64,000 nucleotides of DNA from Acidimicrobiia bacterium (GTDB lineage: Bacteria; Acidobacteriota; Vicinamibacteria; Vicinamibacterales; UBA2999). The notes beneath the pieces were generated by a model. That model had not been told where the DNA came from. It worked only from the letters and a program-made list of their open reading frames with translations, and did no database searches. The DNA lies in contig VFZG01000013.1 in NCBI GenBank assembly GCA_016871275.1, positions 1 through 64,000 of the forward strand, read 5' to 3'. A program made the position numbers and the translations under genes. This document shows positions 1 to 9,305 of this stretch, piece by piece; the stretch's first letter is position 1, and each line of letters begins with the position of its first letter.

Positions 1-286
1 CCGTGGACAGGCGGAAGAAGGGAAACGCGGCGAGGAACAGCCCCAGTCCCCAGATGATCGCGCCGCGCCGCCCGATGGCGGCCAGCGACGCCGGCCGAGT
101 ACCCAGTCCGATGGCCGTCCCGACGATAAAGAGGAAGAACGGGAAGATGAGATCGGTGGGGGTCCAGCCATGCCACTCGGCGTGGAGCAGCGGACCGTAC
201 ACCGTGCTCCAGTCGCCGGGGTTGTTGACGATCACCATGCCTGCCACGGTGAGACCGCGAAAAAGGTCCAGCGATCGGAGGCGCAT
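1..286 (-). CDS. NagX/DUF5009-family membrane protein (HGSNAT-like), N-terminal part
   Basis: This reading frame is open to the window edge and is not in the ORF track. The first 95 codons are visible. The N-terminus reads [20 protein letters not shown], followed by a stretch containing [18 protein letters not shown]. That is the signature start of the DUF5009/COG4299 family (NagX; bacterial relatives of heparan-alpha-glucosaminide N-acetyltransferase), polytopic inner-membrane proteins linked to sugar acylation or N-acetylglucosamine use. At least two hydrophobic segments are visible. It begins 4 bp beyond the UPF0182 stop codon, so the two are probably co-transcribed. Substrate and full length cannot be judged from this fragment. 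Confidence 0.8.
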   Translation of the reverse strand, partial: MRLRSLDLFRGLTVAGMVIVNNPGDWSTVYGPLLHAEWHGWTPTDLIFPFFLFIVGTAIGLGTRPASLAAIGRRGAIIWGLGLFLAAFPFFRLST

Positions 287-289
287 GCC

Positions 290-3004
290 TTACTGCGGCT
301 GTTTCAGGCGCTCCAGGATGTCGCCGAGCCGACGAATCTCTTCGCCGTATTTCGCCCAGTCGCCGGCGCGCTGCGCGTCAATGGCGCGCTGATACGTCTC
401 GCGGGCTTCCATGGCCAGCCGCTCCCAGCCGGCTCGATCGGTGATCGGCGGCGACGGCGGCGGCACGGCCACACCCGTGACGCCGGCTGCCGCTGGCCTG
501 GCCGGCGGCGGCGCCGTGGCCGGTCCTCCGAACAGCCGCGCCAGCGCCTGATCGAGCGTCGGCTCCATGACGATCCGGTTCTGATGCGCGACGATGACGC
601 GGGTCAGCTCGGGGATGCGTCCAGCCTGCGAGCGGAGGTAGAGCGGACGCACGTAGATCAGCGACTCCTCGATGGGAATCACCATCAGCGTGCCCTGAAT
701 CACCGTCGAGCCCTGCTGATTCCACAGCGTGATCTGCGGCGAGATCACCTGGTCCTGGTTGATGCGGCCGACCACCTGCTGGGGGCCGAACACCAGCGTC
801 TGCTTGGGGAAGGCGAACACCTGCAGCTTGCCGTAGTGCTCGCCGTCGCTGCGCGCCACCATCCACGACGCCAGGTTGTCGCGACGCCGCGGCGTGAACG
901 GCAGCATCTGGATGAACTCCGCGGTCTGTTCGCCGGGGATCTTCATCATCGTGTAGTACGGCTCCATCCGGCGGCTCTCGCCGCCGCTGTCCACCGCCGG
1001 CGCTTCCCATTGGTCTTCCTTGTTGTAGAACACCGCGGGATTGGTCATGTGATAGGTCGCAAACACCGACGCCTGGAGCTGGAAGATCCCCTCGGGATAG
1101 CGCACGTGGCTGCGCAGGTCGGCCGGCATCTCGTCCAAGGGACGCATCAGGCTCGGGAAGATCTTCGTCAGCGACTGCGCGATCGGATCGGTGGGCTCGG
1201 CCGCGTAGAAGGTCACCGATCCCTGATAGGCGTCGACCACCACCTTCACCGAGTTGCGGATGTAATTGACGCCGCCCGCCGCGGAGGAGTACGGGTAGCG
1301 CTGGGTGACGGTGTAGGCGTCCTGGATCCAGAAGATGCGTCCGTCGCTCACCACCGGATACGGATCGTCATCCAGCACCAGGAACGGCGCGATCTTCTGC
1401 ACGCGGCGGCGAATCTGGCGATCGAACATCAGCCGGCTCTCGCTGGTGATGTCGTCGCTCAACAGGATCTGGTAGTTGCGGAAGTGCGCGGCGAACAGCA
1501 GCTTGCGCCACAGCGATCCGATCGGGACGCCGCCGGTGCCGCTGTACTGGTTGTAGACGTTGTCTTCGCCCTTGGGATAGTGAAACTCCTGCGCCCGCGT
1601 GCGGACGATCACGTAATCGTTGGCCAGTTCGCCGAAATAGATGCTGGGTTCGGTGATCGGCAGGTCCACCGAGGTGACCGGCGGCAGGTCCTGGACGAAC
1701 AGGACCGGCAGCCCTTCGGCGGTGACCTGGTTGACCGGCCCGAGCGTCAGGCCATGGCCGTGGGTGAAGACCAGCCGCTCGTTGACCCAGGTGCGATTGG
1801 GTAGCGCCGACGGATTGAGCTCGCGCACCGACAGCATCACCTGCCGGTTCTGCCCGTTGATGCGATAGCGGTCGTTGTCGACGGAGACGAAGTCGTAATA
1901 GGTCCGGATTTCCTGGATCTGTCCGAAGGTCTCGAGCAGCGGCTGGTGGTCCCACAGCCGTACGTTGTCGAGCGTGGCGCGATTGGCCTCGATGTCCTGC
2001 CGTGTCAGCGACGCTTCGGCAGGAAGCTCGCGCTCCTCGACGCGATCGAGCCCGAACGCTTCGCGGGTGGCGGCGATGTTGTATTCCATGAACGGCGTCT
2101 CGCGCACCTGCTCGTTCGGGGTCACGACAAACCGTTGCAGGACGCCGGCGTAGGCCTCGCCGCCGAGCAGCACGAGTGCGTAGACGGCGGCGGCCGCGAT
2201 GAGATGACGGGGCGACGATCCCACCGCGGTGGCGAGGGCGAGGCCGGCCGACACGACCGACGCAATCGTCAGCGCCAGCGCCGCGGGCATGCGTCCGTGG
2301 ACATCGGCGTAGCCGGCGCCCTGGATGATGCCCGACGGCGACACAATCTCCTGCAGGCGCCCGAGCCACGCGCCGAGCGCCAGGATCAGGAACAGGCCGA
2401 CCGCCAGCCATGACAGGTGACGGCGCGCGCGGTCCTCGATGCGCACGCCGAACGGGCTCAGCGCAATCTGGCCGGCCGCAAAGTAGAGGGCGGCCGTACC
2501 AATGGCGGCCAGCACCACCAGCCCGAACAGGAAGGCGCGCAGCAATTCCAGCGCGGGCAGGGTGAACACGTACATCGCCGCGTCGTGGCCGAGCACCGGG
2601 TCGGCCTTGCCGAACGGCACCTGGTTCCACCAGGCCAGCAGCGGCATCCACTGGCTCGAGACGAACGAGGCCAGCAGGAACGACCCGATGGCGGCCAGGA
2701 CCAACACCACCGGTCGCACCTGATCGCGCGTCGGCAGCGCCATCGTGAAGCCTTCGCGGGTCGTGAAGGTCAGGGGCGCCGCTGACATGGAGGCCAGCGC
2801 CAGCCGCGCGTGGGCGGTCAGCCAGGCGACCGCAATGACGAACGCGACGCCCCAGGTGATCGCCCGGGCCGTGATCTCGGTGGAGTAGACCTGCTGGAAG
2901 CCCACTTCCCCGAACCACAGCCAGTCGGCGACGAAATCCAAGGAGGCCGGCAGCACGAAGAAGATGGCTGCGCCCAGGGCCAGGACAATGGCGCGGATGC
3001 TCAC
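290..3004 (-). CDS. UPF0182 family membrane protein
   Basis: A 904-residue protein of the UPF0182/COG1615 family, whose function is unknown. Roughly the first 300 residues hold about seven hydrophobic helices, beginning with a segment near residues 5-25. A large hydrophilic domain follows, with family-typical stretches such as RLVFTHGHG and NRTWVNERL near residues 385-410. The C-terminus is rich in Pro and Ala (residues about 825-850) and ends in a short charged helical region. The length is normal for the family, which is best known from actinobacteria and cyanobacteria. It lies upstream of the NagX-like gene with a 4-bp gap. Membrane location with a large extracytoplasmic domain is inferred from the hydropathy pattern. 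Confidence 0.9.
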   Translation of the reverse strand: MSIRAIVLALGAAIFFVLPASLDFVADWLWFGEVGFQQVYSTEITARAITWGVAFVIAVAWLTAHARLALASMSAAPLTFTTREGFTMALPTRDQVRPVVLVLAAIGSFLLASFVSSQWMPLLAWWNQVPFGKADPVLGHDAAMYVFTLPALELLRAFLFGLVVLAAIGTAALYFAAGQIALSPFGVRIEDRARRHLSWLAVGLFLILALGAWLGRLQEIVSPSGIIQGAGYADVHGRMPAALALTIASVVSAGLALATAVGSSPRHLIAAAAVYALVLLGGEAYAGVLQRFVVTPNEQVRETPFMEYNIAATREAFGLDRVEERELPAEASLTRQDIEANRATLDNVRLWDHQPLLETFGQIQEIRTYYDFVSVDNDRYRINGQNRQVMLSVRELNPSALPNRTWVNERLVFTHGHGLTLGPVNQVTAEGLPVLFVQDLPPVTSVDLPITEPSIYFGELANDYVIVRTRAQEFHYPKGEDNVYNQYSGTGGVPIGSLWRKLLFAAHFRNYQILLSDDITSESRLMFDRQIRRRVQKIAPFLVLDDDPYPVVSDGRIFWIQDAYTVTQRYPYSSAAGGVNYIRNSVKVVVDAYQGSVTFYAAEPTDPIAQSLTKIFPSLMRPLDEMPADLRSHVRYPEGIFQLQASVFATYHMTNPAVFYNKEDQWEAPAVDSGGESRRMEPYYTMMKIPGEQTAEFIQMLPFTPRRRDNLASWMVARSDGEHYGKLQVFAFPKQTLVFGPQQVVGRINQDQVISPQITLWNQQGSTVIQGTLMVIPIEESLIYVRPLYLRSQAGRIPELTRVIVAHQNRIVMEPTLDQALARLFGGPATAPPPARPAAAGVTGVAVPPPSPPITDRAGWERLAMEARETYQRAIDAQRAGDWAKYGEEIRRLGDILERLKQPQ

Positions 3005-3074
3005 GAGGGAAGTCTACCGCCTGAGCGCACGTCCGCTCCATCGCCAATCTCGAACTGTTCCCTCGAAAATTCGG

Positions 3075-3458
3075 TCATTCCCCGCGCTTGAGGCGGCGCA
3101 GCGTCCGGCGCTGATCGCGATCGGGCCGCGTTGGCGGGGTGGCGGCAGCCCGGTAGATGCGCTCGAGACGGCGGATCGCGATCTCCTCGGCGGTAGGCTG
3201 GGGCGTGCGGTCGTCGTAGAGCCGCCGCGCCTCGGCCCTGGCCACGTGTGTCCCGGCCACGCCGAGGACCGTGATGAACTGCCGGCGCCCCATCGGCCGA
3301 TGGATCTCCATCTCATCGCCGATCTTCATGTCGCGGTGCGGCTTGGCGGCCTGGCCGTTGACGACTACCTTGCCCAGCTTGCAGGCTTTCTGCGCCTCGG
3401 AACGCGTCTTGAACAGGCACGCCACGTCGAGCCACGTGTCCAGTCGAACATGAGCCAC
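3075..3458 (-). CDS. S4-domain RNA-binding protein (Hsp15/HslR-like)
   Basis: A 127-residue protein with an S4 RNA-binding domain in its first 60 residues (RLDTWLDVACLFKTRSEAQK, then KVVVNGQ and KIGDEMEI). The C-terminal half is basic, ending RRTLRRLKRGE. The arrangement is that of Hsp15/HslR, which binds free 50S subunits carrying nascent chains. That exact role is family knowledge, not shown here. A stand-alone S4 protein of the RqcP/YlmH group is the alternative. It is followed by UPF0182 after 70 bp in the same orientation and is divergent from ilvD across an octamer repeat. Confidence 0.8.
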   Translation of the reverse strand: MAHVRLDTWLDVACLFKTRSEAQKACKLGKVVVNGQAAKPHRDMKIGDEMEIHRPMGRRQFITVLGVAGTHVARAEARRLYDDRTPQPTAEEIAIRRLERIYRAAATPPTRPDRDQRRTLRRLKRGE

Positions 3459-3471
3459 GTGGCCAGCTTAA

Positions 3472-3584
3472 TGCACCACAAAGACGCGGAGCCACGGAGC
3501 CATTTCTGGGAAATGCGATAGCCGCTAAGGGGCACTGGCGTTGTCCCAAGAAGTCTGTGCCTCCGTGTCTTCGTGGTGCATTTA
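3472..3584. repeat. Inverted pair of octamer arrays (CACGAAGA/CACGGAGG family)
   Basis: The left arm (about 3472-3502) reads in 8-bp steps such as CCACAAAG, ACGCGGAG, CCACGGAG. The right arm (about 3552-3583) is its approximate reverse complement, which read on the minus strand gives CACGAAGA, CACGGAGG, CACAGACT. The arms flank about 50 bp of unrelated sequence. The pair fills the divergent gap between the S4 gene and ilvD, and the right arm runs up to the ilvD -10 box. Confidence 0.75.
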
Positions 3585-3588
3585 GAAT
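3583..3588 (+). promoter_or_regulatory. Putative -10 box TAGAAT for leaderless ilvD
   Basis: TAGAAT lies 8 nt before the ilvD ATG with no Shine-Dalgarno sequence between. Transcription would begin at or next to the start codon. No clear -35 is visible. Confidence 0.45.
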
Positions 3589-3596
3589 CTGGACCA

Positions 3597-5267
3597 ATGG
3601 CCAAGCGACCGCACTCATCACTGGTATTGGACGGACCCGAACGCGCGCCGGGGCGCGCCATGTTGCACGCCGTGGGTTTTACGCGCGCCGATTTCGCCAA
3701 GTCACAGGTGGGCGTGTGCTCGACCTGGAGCCAGGTGACGCCGTGCAACGTCCACATCGACGGCCTGTCGCGGCACGCCGCCGCGGGCGTCGACACGGCT
3801 GGCGGCAAGGCGGTGATCTTCAACACCATCACCGTGTCGGATGCGATCTCGATGGGCACCGAGGGCATGAAGTACTCGCTCGTCTCCCGCGAGGTGATTG
3901 CCGACTCGATCGAAACCGTGATGGGCGCCGAAGGCTTCGACGGCCTGGTGGCGATTGGCGGCTGCGACAAGAACATGCCGGCGTGCGTCATGGCCATGGC
4001 CCGATTGAACCGGCCGGCGGTGTTTGTCTACGGAGGAACCATCCTGCCCGGCACCTTTCAGGGACGCGCCGTGGACATCGTGTCGGTCTTCGAGGCGGTT
4101 GGGCAGCACGCGGCTGGGAAGTTGAGCGATGCGGCGCTGGCGGACCTCGAGCAACACGCCTGCCCCGGCGCAGGATCGTGCGGCGGCATGTATACGGCCA
4201 ACACCATGGCCTCGGCCATCGAGGCGCTCGGGCTGAGTTTGCCGAACAGTTCAGCGCAGGCCGCCGTCTCGGATGACAAGCGACAGGATTGCGCGCGTGC
4301 CGGCGCCGCGGTCGTCGACCTGATTCAGCGGAATATCCGGCCGCGCGACATCCTGTCGCGCAAGGCGTTCGAGAACGCGATCGTCACCATCAGCGCGCTG
4401 GGCGGCTCCACCAACGCGGTACTGCACCTGCTGGCGATTGCACACGCGGCCGGCGTCAAGCTGTCGATCGACGATTTCACTCGCGTTGGCAAACGCGCTC
4501 CGGTGATCGCGGATCTGAAACCCAGCGGCAAGTTCGTGATGGCCGAACTGATCAAGATTGGCGGTCTGGCGCCGCTGATGAAGCGCCTGCTCCAAGCCGG
4601 ACTGCTGCACGGTGACGCCATGACCGTGACCGGGAAAACGCTGGCTGAGAATCTGGGCGACGTGGCCGACTATCCAGCCGGTCAACAGATCGTCAGATCA
4701 CTCGATCAACCGATCAAGCCGACCTCGCATCTGGTGATCCTCGGCGGCAACCTGGCGCCCGATGGTGCGGTCGCAAAGATCAGCGGGAAGGAAGGTGAGA
4801 GGTTCACCGGCAAGGCGCGCGTGTTCGATCGTGAAGAAGACGCGCTGGCGGCGATCCTGAAGGGCCGCGTCACCAAGGGCTCCGTGATCGTGATTCGCTA
4901 CGAAGGGCCGCGCGGCGGCCCCGGCATGCGCGAGATGTTGTCGCCGACGTCGGCCATCATGGGCCGCGGACTCGGCAGCGACGTGGCCTTGATCACCGAC
5001 GGCCGCTTCAGCGGTGGCACGCACGGCTTCGTCGTCGGTCACATCACTCCAGAAGCGTTTCTTGGAGGTCCATTAGCGCTGGTAAAGAACGGCGATCGCA
5101 TCACCATTGACGCGCGCCGGCGGTTGCTGACGCTCGATGTGGCGACGAAGGAGCTGACGGCGCGGCGGCGCGCGTGGAGGGCCCGCAAGCCGCGTTACGC
5201 GCGCGGCGTACTGTCGAAATACGCGAAGTTGGTGTCGACGGCGAGCACCGGCGCGGTCACGGACTAA
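3597..5267 (+). CDS. ilvD: Dihydroxy-acid dehydratase
   Basis: Dehydrates 2,3-dihydroxy-isovalerate and 2,3-dihydroxy-3-methylvalerate to 2-keto acids, the third step of branched-chain amino acid synthesis. The three Fe-S ligand regions are present: [12 protein letters not shown] (near residue 40), [10 protein letters not shown] (near 120) and [16 protein letters not shown] (near 190). [15 protein letters not shown] and the C-terminal [14 protein letters not shown] are also diagnostic. The length of 556 residues is normal. The ATG at 3597 is preferred over the GTG at 3573 in the track, because the protein aligns from MAKRPHSS and a TAGAAT box lies 8 nt upstream. It stands alone here, with no ilvB, ilvC or leu genes in the window. 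Confidence 0.95.
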   Translation: MAKRPHSSLVLDGPERAPGRAMLHAVGFTRADFAKSQVGVCSTWSQVTPCNVHIDGLSRHAAAGVDTAGGKAVIFNTITVSDAISMGTEGMKYSLVSREVIADSIETVMGAEGFDGLVAIGGCDKNMPACVMAMARLNRPAVFVYGGTILPGTFQGRAVDIVSVFEAVGQHAAGKLSDAALADLEQHACPGAGSCGGMYTANTMASAIEALGLSLPNSSAQAAVSDDKRQDCARAGAAVVDLIQRNIRPRDILSRKAFENAIVTISALGGSTNAVLHLLAIAHAAGVKLSIDDFTRVGKRAPVIADLKPSGKFVMAELIKIGGLAPLMKRLLQAGLLHGDAMTVTGKTLAENLGDVADYPAGQQIVRSLDQPIKPTSHLVILGGNLAPDGAVAKISGKEGERFTGKARVFDREEDALAAILKGRVTKGSVIVIRYEGPRGGPGMREMLSPTSAIMGRGLGSDVALITDGRFSGGTHGFVVGHITPEAFLGGPLALVKNGDRITIDARRRLLTLDVATKELTARRRAWRARKPRYARGVLSKYAKLVSTASTGAVTD

Positions 5268-5307
5268 TCCAAAATTCCGTAGACCGATCGTCCTTCGTCA
5301 ACTCTGC

Positions 5308-5337
5308 TTGCAAGTAGTGGTCTGGAGCGCATACACT
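5308..5337 (+). promoter_or_regulatory. Putative sigma70 promoter of the TonB-dependent receptor gene
   Basis: TTGCAA (5308-5313), an 18-bp spacer and TACACT (5332-5337). Transcription would start near 5344, giving a leader of about 115 nt. Confidence 0.5.
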
Positions 5338-5412
5338 TCGGAGTCTTGTCGCAGGCGCGTCGCAGCTGTTTCGCACGAATTTCAATGTCCCTTGGTGCCT
5401 TCGTGTCCGGGG

Positions 5413-5426
5413 CCCACTGCAGTGGG
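5413..5426. promoter_or_regulatory. Perfect 14-bp palindrome in the receptor leader
   Basis: CCCACTGCAGTGGG is an uninterrupted palindrome 33 bp before the start codon and just upstream of the GGAGG ribosome-binding site (5444-5448). It could be an operator or a small leader hairpin. Confidence 0.4.
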
Positions 5427-5458
5427 TCTGGTCTCTTCGATTTGGAGGAATGACGAGT

Positions 5459-8400
5459 ATGACGAACCTTGTGTCGCGGTGGTGCGTGGCGGCACTGCTG
5501 ATTGTTGCATTGGCCACTAGTACTGCGTGGGCGCAGACGTTCACGGGCGGCCTTCGCGGCGCGGTGCGCGACGCCAACGGCGTCATTCCCGGCGTCACGG
5601 TGTCGCTGCTCAACACGGCGACGGGCGCCAGCCGTGATGCGGTATCGAACGAATCTGGCGAGTACAGCTTCACGGCTGTTCCTCCTGGCAACTACACGGT
5701 TCGGGCCGAGCTCTCGGGGTTCAAGACCTACGAGAACCAGAACATCCGCATCGCGGCCCAGCAGTTCATCACGCTGGACATCGCGCTCGAGGTCGGCCAG
5801 TTGCAGGAGACCATCACGGTCACCGGCGCGGCGCCGCTGATTGACACCTCCAACGCCACCGGCGGCGGCGTGATCAGCACCGAGCAGCTGTCGACGCTGC
5901 CGAGCGGCGGCCGGTCCGCGTTCCTGTTCGCGGTCACGCTGCCGACGGTGATCGCCACGGGCGACCCGCAGTTCAATCGCCAGCAGGATCAGACCAACGC
6001 GTCGCTGCTGTCACTGGGCGGCGGCACGCGCCGTGGCAACAACTACCTGGTCGACGGCGTGCCGGTGACCGACATGCGCAACCGCGCCTCCGCCAACCCG
6101 ACCATCGAGGCGCTGGATGACGTGGCGGTGCAGGTGCACCAGTACGACGCGGAGGCCGGCCGCACGGGCGGCGGCACCTTCAACGTCGCGACGCGCTCGG
6201 GCACCAACGACTGGCACGGCAGCGGCTTCTACCAGACGCGGCCGCGCTGGGGCATGGCGAACAACTACTTCTCGGACAAAGCCGGCCTTCCGTTGCCGAA
6301 GACCTACTTCCACCTGGGTGGCGGCGGCGTGGGCGGCCCGATCGTCCGCAACCGGACCTTCTTCTGGTACGCCATGGAGGGCTACGGCTCCAACACCACG
6401 CGCAACTCGCCGTCGATCCGGCTGCCTACCACGCGCGAGCGGGCGGGAGACTTTTCGCAGACGACCGATTCGTCGGGTCGCCTCGTGGTGATCTACGACC
6501 CGCTGACCGGCGACGCCAGTGGCAACGGCCGGCAGCCGTTTACGAACAACATCATCCCGGCCGGCCGGCTCAACCCGATCGCCACCAAGATGCTGAGTTA
6601 TCTGCCGACCCCGCAGCGGGATGTCAGTAACGGCTCGTCGAACTTCTCGAGCGTTGCCGAGATCCACGACCGCGCAATGATGTACACGGGCAAGGTCGAT
6701 CATCGCTTCAGCGACGCGGTATCGTTGTCGGGTTTTTACCTCTATAACAAGACCGACGAACCGTGCGCGAACTACCTCGAGCCCGGCCTCAATGGCCCCA
6801 ACCGGTTTGTCGATAACGGCGATTATCTGCTGCTTCGTCGCGTCCAAACCCTGGCGTTGAACAACACCTGGTTGCCCAGCAGCAACACCGTGGTGACGCT
6901 GCGCTACGGCTGGACGCAGTTCTTCGACGACGACACGCTGTCGATCGACTTCGATCCGTCGACGCTGGGCTTCGCGTCCGCGTACAGCAGCGCGATTCAG
7001 AAGAAGAAGTTCCCGTCAGTCGGCATCACGGACTACTACGGGTTGGGTGCGATCGATCCGTCGGATCGAAACTGGTATTCGTGGAGCGCGAACGGCACGG
7101 TGTCGAGACTGGTGGGACGACACACAGTCAAAGCGGGGGTCGACTATCGCAGGATGGGGAACGACACGCAGTCGTTCTCGGGCGGCGCCGGTAGCTTCCA
7201 GTTCGATCGGCGGTTTACCTCGCTCAATCCGCTGACCAACGGCGTGGACGGCGCGACGCCCTCCGGCAACGCGCTGGCCTCGCTGCTGCTTGGCTATCCC
7301 ACTGGAGACTCCGGCAATCTCAGCCGCATCCTCGTCTCCGAGCCCGCCAATTACTTCGTGAATTACTTCGGCGGCTACATCCAGGATGACTTCCGCGTCA
7401 GCTCGCGCTTCACGATCAACGCCGGCGTGCGCATCGAGCACGAGGACGGGCTGCGTGAAGAGGAGAACCGGTTCACTGTCGGGTTCGACCGCACCGTCAA
7501 TCCCGGTGGCGCGCTCGGCGCGGCCGGCGCACGCGGTGGTCTGATGTATGCCGGTGTCGGCGGCAACGCAACGCAGCAGGGCGACCAGCCGGCCATGAAG
7601 TTTTCACCGCGCGCTGGCTTCGTCTACTCGATCAACCCCAAGACCGTATTGCGCGGCGGCTACGGCATCTACCAGGCGCCGTGGAACTATCAGTTCGTCG
7701 GCGCGACCAACTACGGGCAGGTCGGCTACAGCCAGAACACGTTCATGGTCCAGGATCCGTTCAAACCGACCACCACGCTCACGAACCCATTCCCGACCGG
7801 TGTCGTGCGGCCGCGCGGGAATTCGAAGGGCGTTCTGGAGGGTTACGGCACCAACATCGAGTTCATCGATCAGGACAAGACCGCGCCGTACGTTCAGCAA
7901 TACTCGTTCGACCTCAACCGCGAGCTGCCGGGTAACATGGCGATCGGCTTCGAGTACAACGGCGCCACCGGGCGCAACCTCGGGCTCGGCGGATCGAACG
8001 ACGGCGTCATCAACATCAACCAGCTCGATCCGCGGCATCTGGCGCTCGGGGCGGCGGCGTTGAATGCGCAGGTGCCCAACCCGTTCGCCGGCCTGTTGCC
8101 CGGCACCAACTTGAACGGCTCCACGATCTCTCGCGCGCAGTCGCTGCGGCCGTTCCCACAGTTCGGCAACATCGTGATGCGTCAGAACACCAGCGGCAAG
8201 AACCAGTATCATGCCGCGATCGTCAAGCTCGAAAAGCGGATGAGCGGGGGCTGGGGTGGTCGACTCAACTACACCTACAGCCGCCTCAAGGACAACCAGT
8301 TCGGCGAGGGCAACGCCTACTCGGCGACCAATGGCAATGCGCCCAACGCCTACGACTTGGAATCCGAGTACGTCGTCGGCTTGCTCGACGTTCCGCACAA

Positions 8401-8959
8401 GCTGGTGTTTTCGCCGATCATCGAGCTGCCGTTCGGCGAGGGCAAGCGGTGGGCACAGAGCGGTGTGGCCGCGGCCATCCTCGGCGACTGGACCATCTCG
8501 TCGATCGTCGCGTTCGAGAGCGGGTTCCCGTTCTCGGTGGCCAACAGCTCCAACACGCTGTCGGCGTACGGCTTCCTGGTCCAGCGTCCGAACCTGACCG
8601 GATCGACGCTCGCGACCACCGGCAGCCGCCCAGAGCGGCTGTATGCGCCGCCCGTCAGCACCGCCACGTGGCTGGACTCGAGCGGGTTCGTGCACCCGGG
8701 CCTGACGCTCGGCAACGCGCCGCGGACCCTGACGGACGTTCGCACGCCCCACCGCAACAACTGGGACTTCGTCGCCACTAAGGATGTCCGGATGGGCGGC
8801 AGCCGGCGCGCCCAGATTCGTCTCGAGGTGCTGAACATCACCAATACGGTGAAGGCAGACGCGCCGACGACCACGCACGGCTCGGCGGCGTTTGGCCGTG
8901 TCAGCCGCCAGCGCGGCTTCATGCGCCTGACGCAGCTGATGTTCCGCTACTCGTTCTAA
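5459..8959 (+). CDS. Oar-like TonB-dependent receptor with carboxypeptidase-regulatory domain
   Basis: Outer-membrane receptor of 1166 residues. It has a signal peptide (MTNLVSRWCVAALLIVALAT, cut after AWA), then a carboxypeptidase-regulatory-like beta-sandwich at about residues 25-105 (GLRGAVRDANGVIPGVTVSL), a plug region at about 110-240 with NNYLVDGVPVTDMRN, and a long beta-barrel ending in the typical aromatic LMFRYSF. This architecture is abundant in Acidobacteria and is thought to import polymers or act in adhesion; the substrate cannot be told. The track starts at 5450, but that ATG abuts GGAGG. The second ATG at 5459 has a proper 10-nt spacing from GGAGG, so it is chosen. A heptamer array and a strong hairpin follow the stop codon. 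Confidence 0.9.
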   Translation: MTNLVSRWCVAALLIVALATSTAWAQTFTGGLRGAVRDANGVIPGVTVSLLNTATGASRDAVSNESGEYSFTAVPPGNYTVRAELSGFKTYENQNIRIAAQQFITLDIALEVGQLQETITVTGAAPLIDTSNATGGGVISTEQLSTLPSGGRSAFLFAVTLPTVIATGDPQFNRQQDQTNASLLSLGGGTRRGNNYLVDGVPVTDMRNRASANPTIEALDDVAVQVHQYDAEAGRTGGGTFNVATRSGTNDWHGSGFYQTRPRWGMANNYFSDKAGLPLPKTYFHLGGGGVGGPIVRNRTFFWYAMEGYGSNTTRNSPSIRLPTTRERAGDFSQTTDSSGRLVVIYDPLTGDASGNGRQPFTNNIIPAGRLNPIATKMLSYLPTPQRDVSNGSSNFSSVAEIHDRAMMYTGKVDHRFSDAVSLSGFYLYNKTDEPCANYLEPGLNGPNRFVDNGDYLLLRRVQTLALNNTWLPSSNTVVTLRYGWTQFFDDDTLSIDFDPSTLGFASAYSSAIQKKKFPSVGITDYYGLGAIDPSDRNWYSWSANGTVSRLVGRHTVKAGVDYRRMGNDTQSFSGGAGSFQFDRRFTSLNPLTNGVDGATPSGNALASLLLGYPTGDSGNLSRILVSEPANYFVNYFGGYIQDDFRVSSRFTINAGVRIEHEDGLREEENRFTVGFDRTVNPGGALGAAGARGGLMYAGVGGNATQQGDQPAMKFSPRAGFVYSINPKTVLRGGYGIYQAPWNYQFVGATNYGQVGYSQNTFMVQDPFKPTTTLTNPFPTGVVRPRGNSKGVLEGYGTNIEFIDQDKTAPYVQQYSFDLNRELPGNMAIGFEYNGATGRNLGLGGSNDGVININQLDPRHLALGAAALNAQVPNPFAGLLPGTNLNGSTISRAQSLRPFPQFGNIVMRQNTSGKNQYHAAIVKLEKRMSGGWGGRLNYTYSRLKDNQFGEGNAYSATNGNAPNAYDLESEYVVGLLDVPHKLVFSPIIELPFGEGKRWAQSGVAAAILGDWTISSIVAFESGFPFSVANSSNTLSAYGFLVQRPNLTGSTLATTGSRPERLYAPPVSTATWLDSSGFVHPGLTLGNAPRTLTDVRTPHRNNWDFVATKDVRMGGSRRAQIRLEVLNITNTVKADAPTTTHGSAAFGRVSRQRGFMRLTQLMFRYSF

Positions 8960-8965
8960 CAGGGT

Positions 8966-9000
8966 CTTCGGGCTTGGGACTTGGGTCCTGGGCCTCGGTT
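8966..9000. repeat. Heptamer tandem array (CTTGGGA family)
   Basis: Five 7-bp units directly after the receptor stop codon: CTTCGGG, CTTGGGA, CTTGGGT, CCTGGGC, CTCGGTT. The reverse complement of the same family recurs inside the TPR gene at 9556-9583. Confidence 0.75.
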
Positions 9001-9009
9001 GCGAAGTTG

Positions 9010-9047
9010 CACCACGAGGGCGGCCTTCACGGGCCGCCCTCGTGGTG
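9010..9047 (+). terminator. Strong hairpin, probable terminator of the receptor gene
   Basis: A perfect 16-bp stem (CACCACGAGGGCGGCC pairing with its complement at 9032-9047) and a 6-nt loop. No T-run follows, so an intrinsic terminator in the strict sense is uncertain. The hairpin may act with Rho or protect the mRNA end. Confidence 0.6.
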
Positions 9048-9058
9048 TACTGGCGTGT

Positions 9059-9095
9059 CATTGACATGTGTCATTCAGACACTAAACTGACACAT
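9059..9095 (+). promoter_or_regulatory. Promoter and operator of the antitoxin gene
   Basis: TTGACA (9061-9066), a 16-bp spacer and TAAACT (9083-9088), ending 7 nt before the ATG. Overlapping TGTCA/TGACA half-sites (TGTCATTGACA, TGTCATTCAGACAC, TGACACAT) cover the promoter, as expected for ribbon-helix-helix autorepression. The same half-sites recur before the sce7726 cassette. Confidence 0.55.
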
Positions 9096-9305
9096 ATGAC
9101 CAAGACGCAGGTCTATCGACGCGACAAAGAACTGGAGGCGCTGCGAAACGCCGCCGACCGAGCTGGCCGCAGCGTTGCCGATCTGGTTCGCGATGCCATC
9201 CGGCAGGTGTGGCTCCGTCCTGGAACCGCTGGCCCGGTGGCGATCTGGTCCGGCCCATTGCGCCGCACATCCGTGGGCCATGACAGCATTTTCGACCAGC
9301 CCTGA
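9096..9305 (+). CDS. Ribbon-helix-helix (CopG-type) antitoxin
   Basis: A 69-residue protein with a ribbon-helix-helix DNA-binding fold: a basic beta strand TKTQVYRRDKELEALRNAAD, then AGRSVADLVRDAIRQVW. The tail ends HDSIFDQP, the usual C-terminal end of antitoxins paired with PIN toxins. The inner ATG at 9096 is taken instead of 9042, because the promoter TTGACA-16-TAAACT ends 7 nt upstream and the extra N-terminal residues of the track entry are not family-like. Its toxin partner survives only as a C-terminal stub directly downstream, so this antitoxin is orphaned. Confidence 0.8.
   Translation: MTKTQVYRRDKELEALRNAADRAGRSVADLVRDAIRQVWLRPGTAGPVAIWSGPLRRTSVGHDSIFDQP

Noticed and set aside
170-1804. 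544-residue plus-strand ORF
   Set aside because: It lies wholly opposite UPF0182, is Arg/His/Asp-rich and has no family motif; a shadow of the GC-rich minus-strand gene.
9010-9047. Classical intrinsic terminator
   Set aside because: The stem is very strong but no T-run follows; kept only as a probable terminator-like hairpin.
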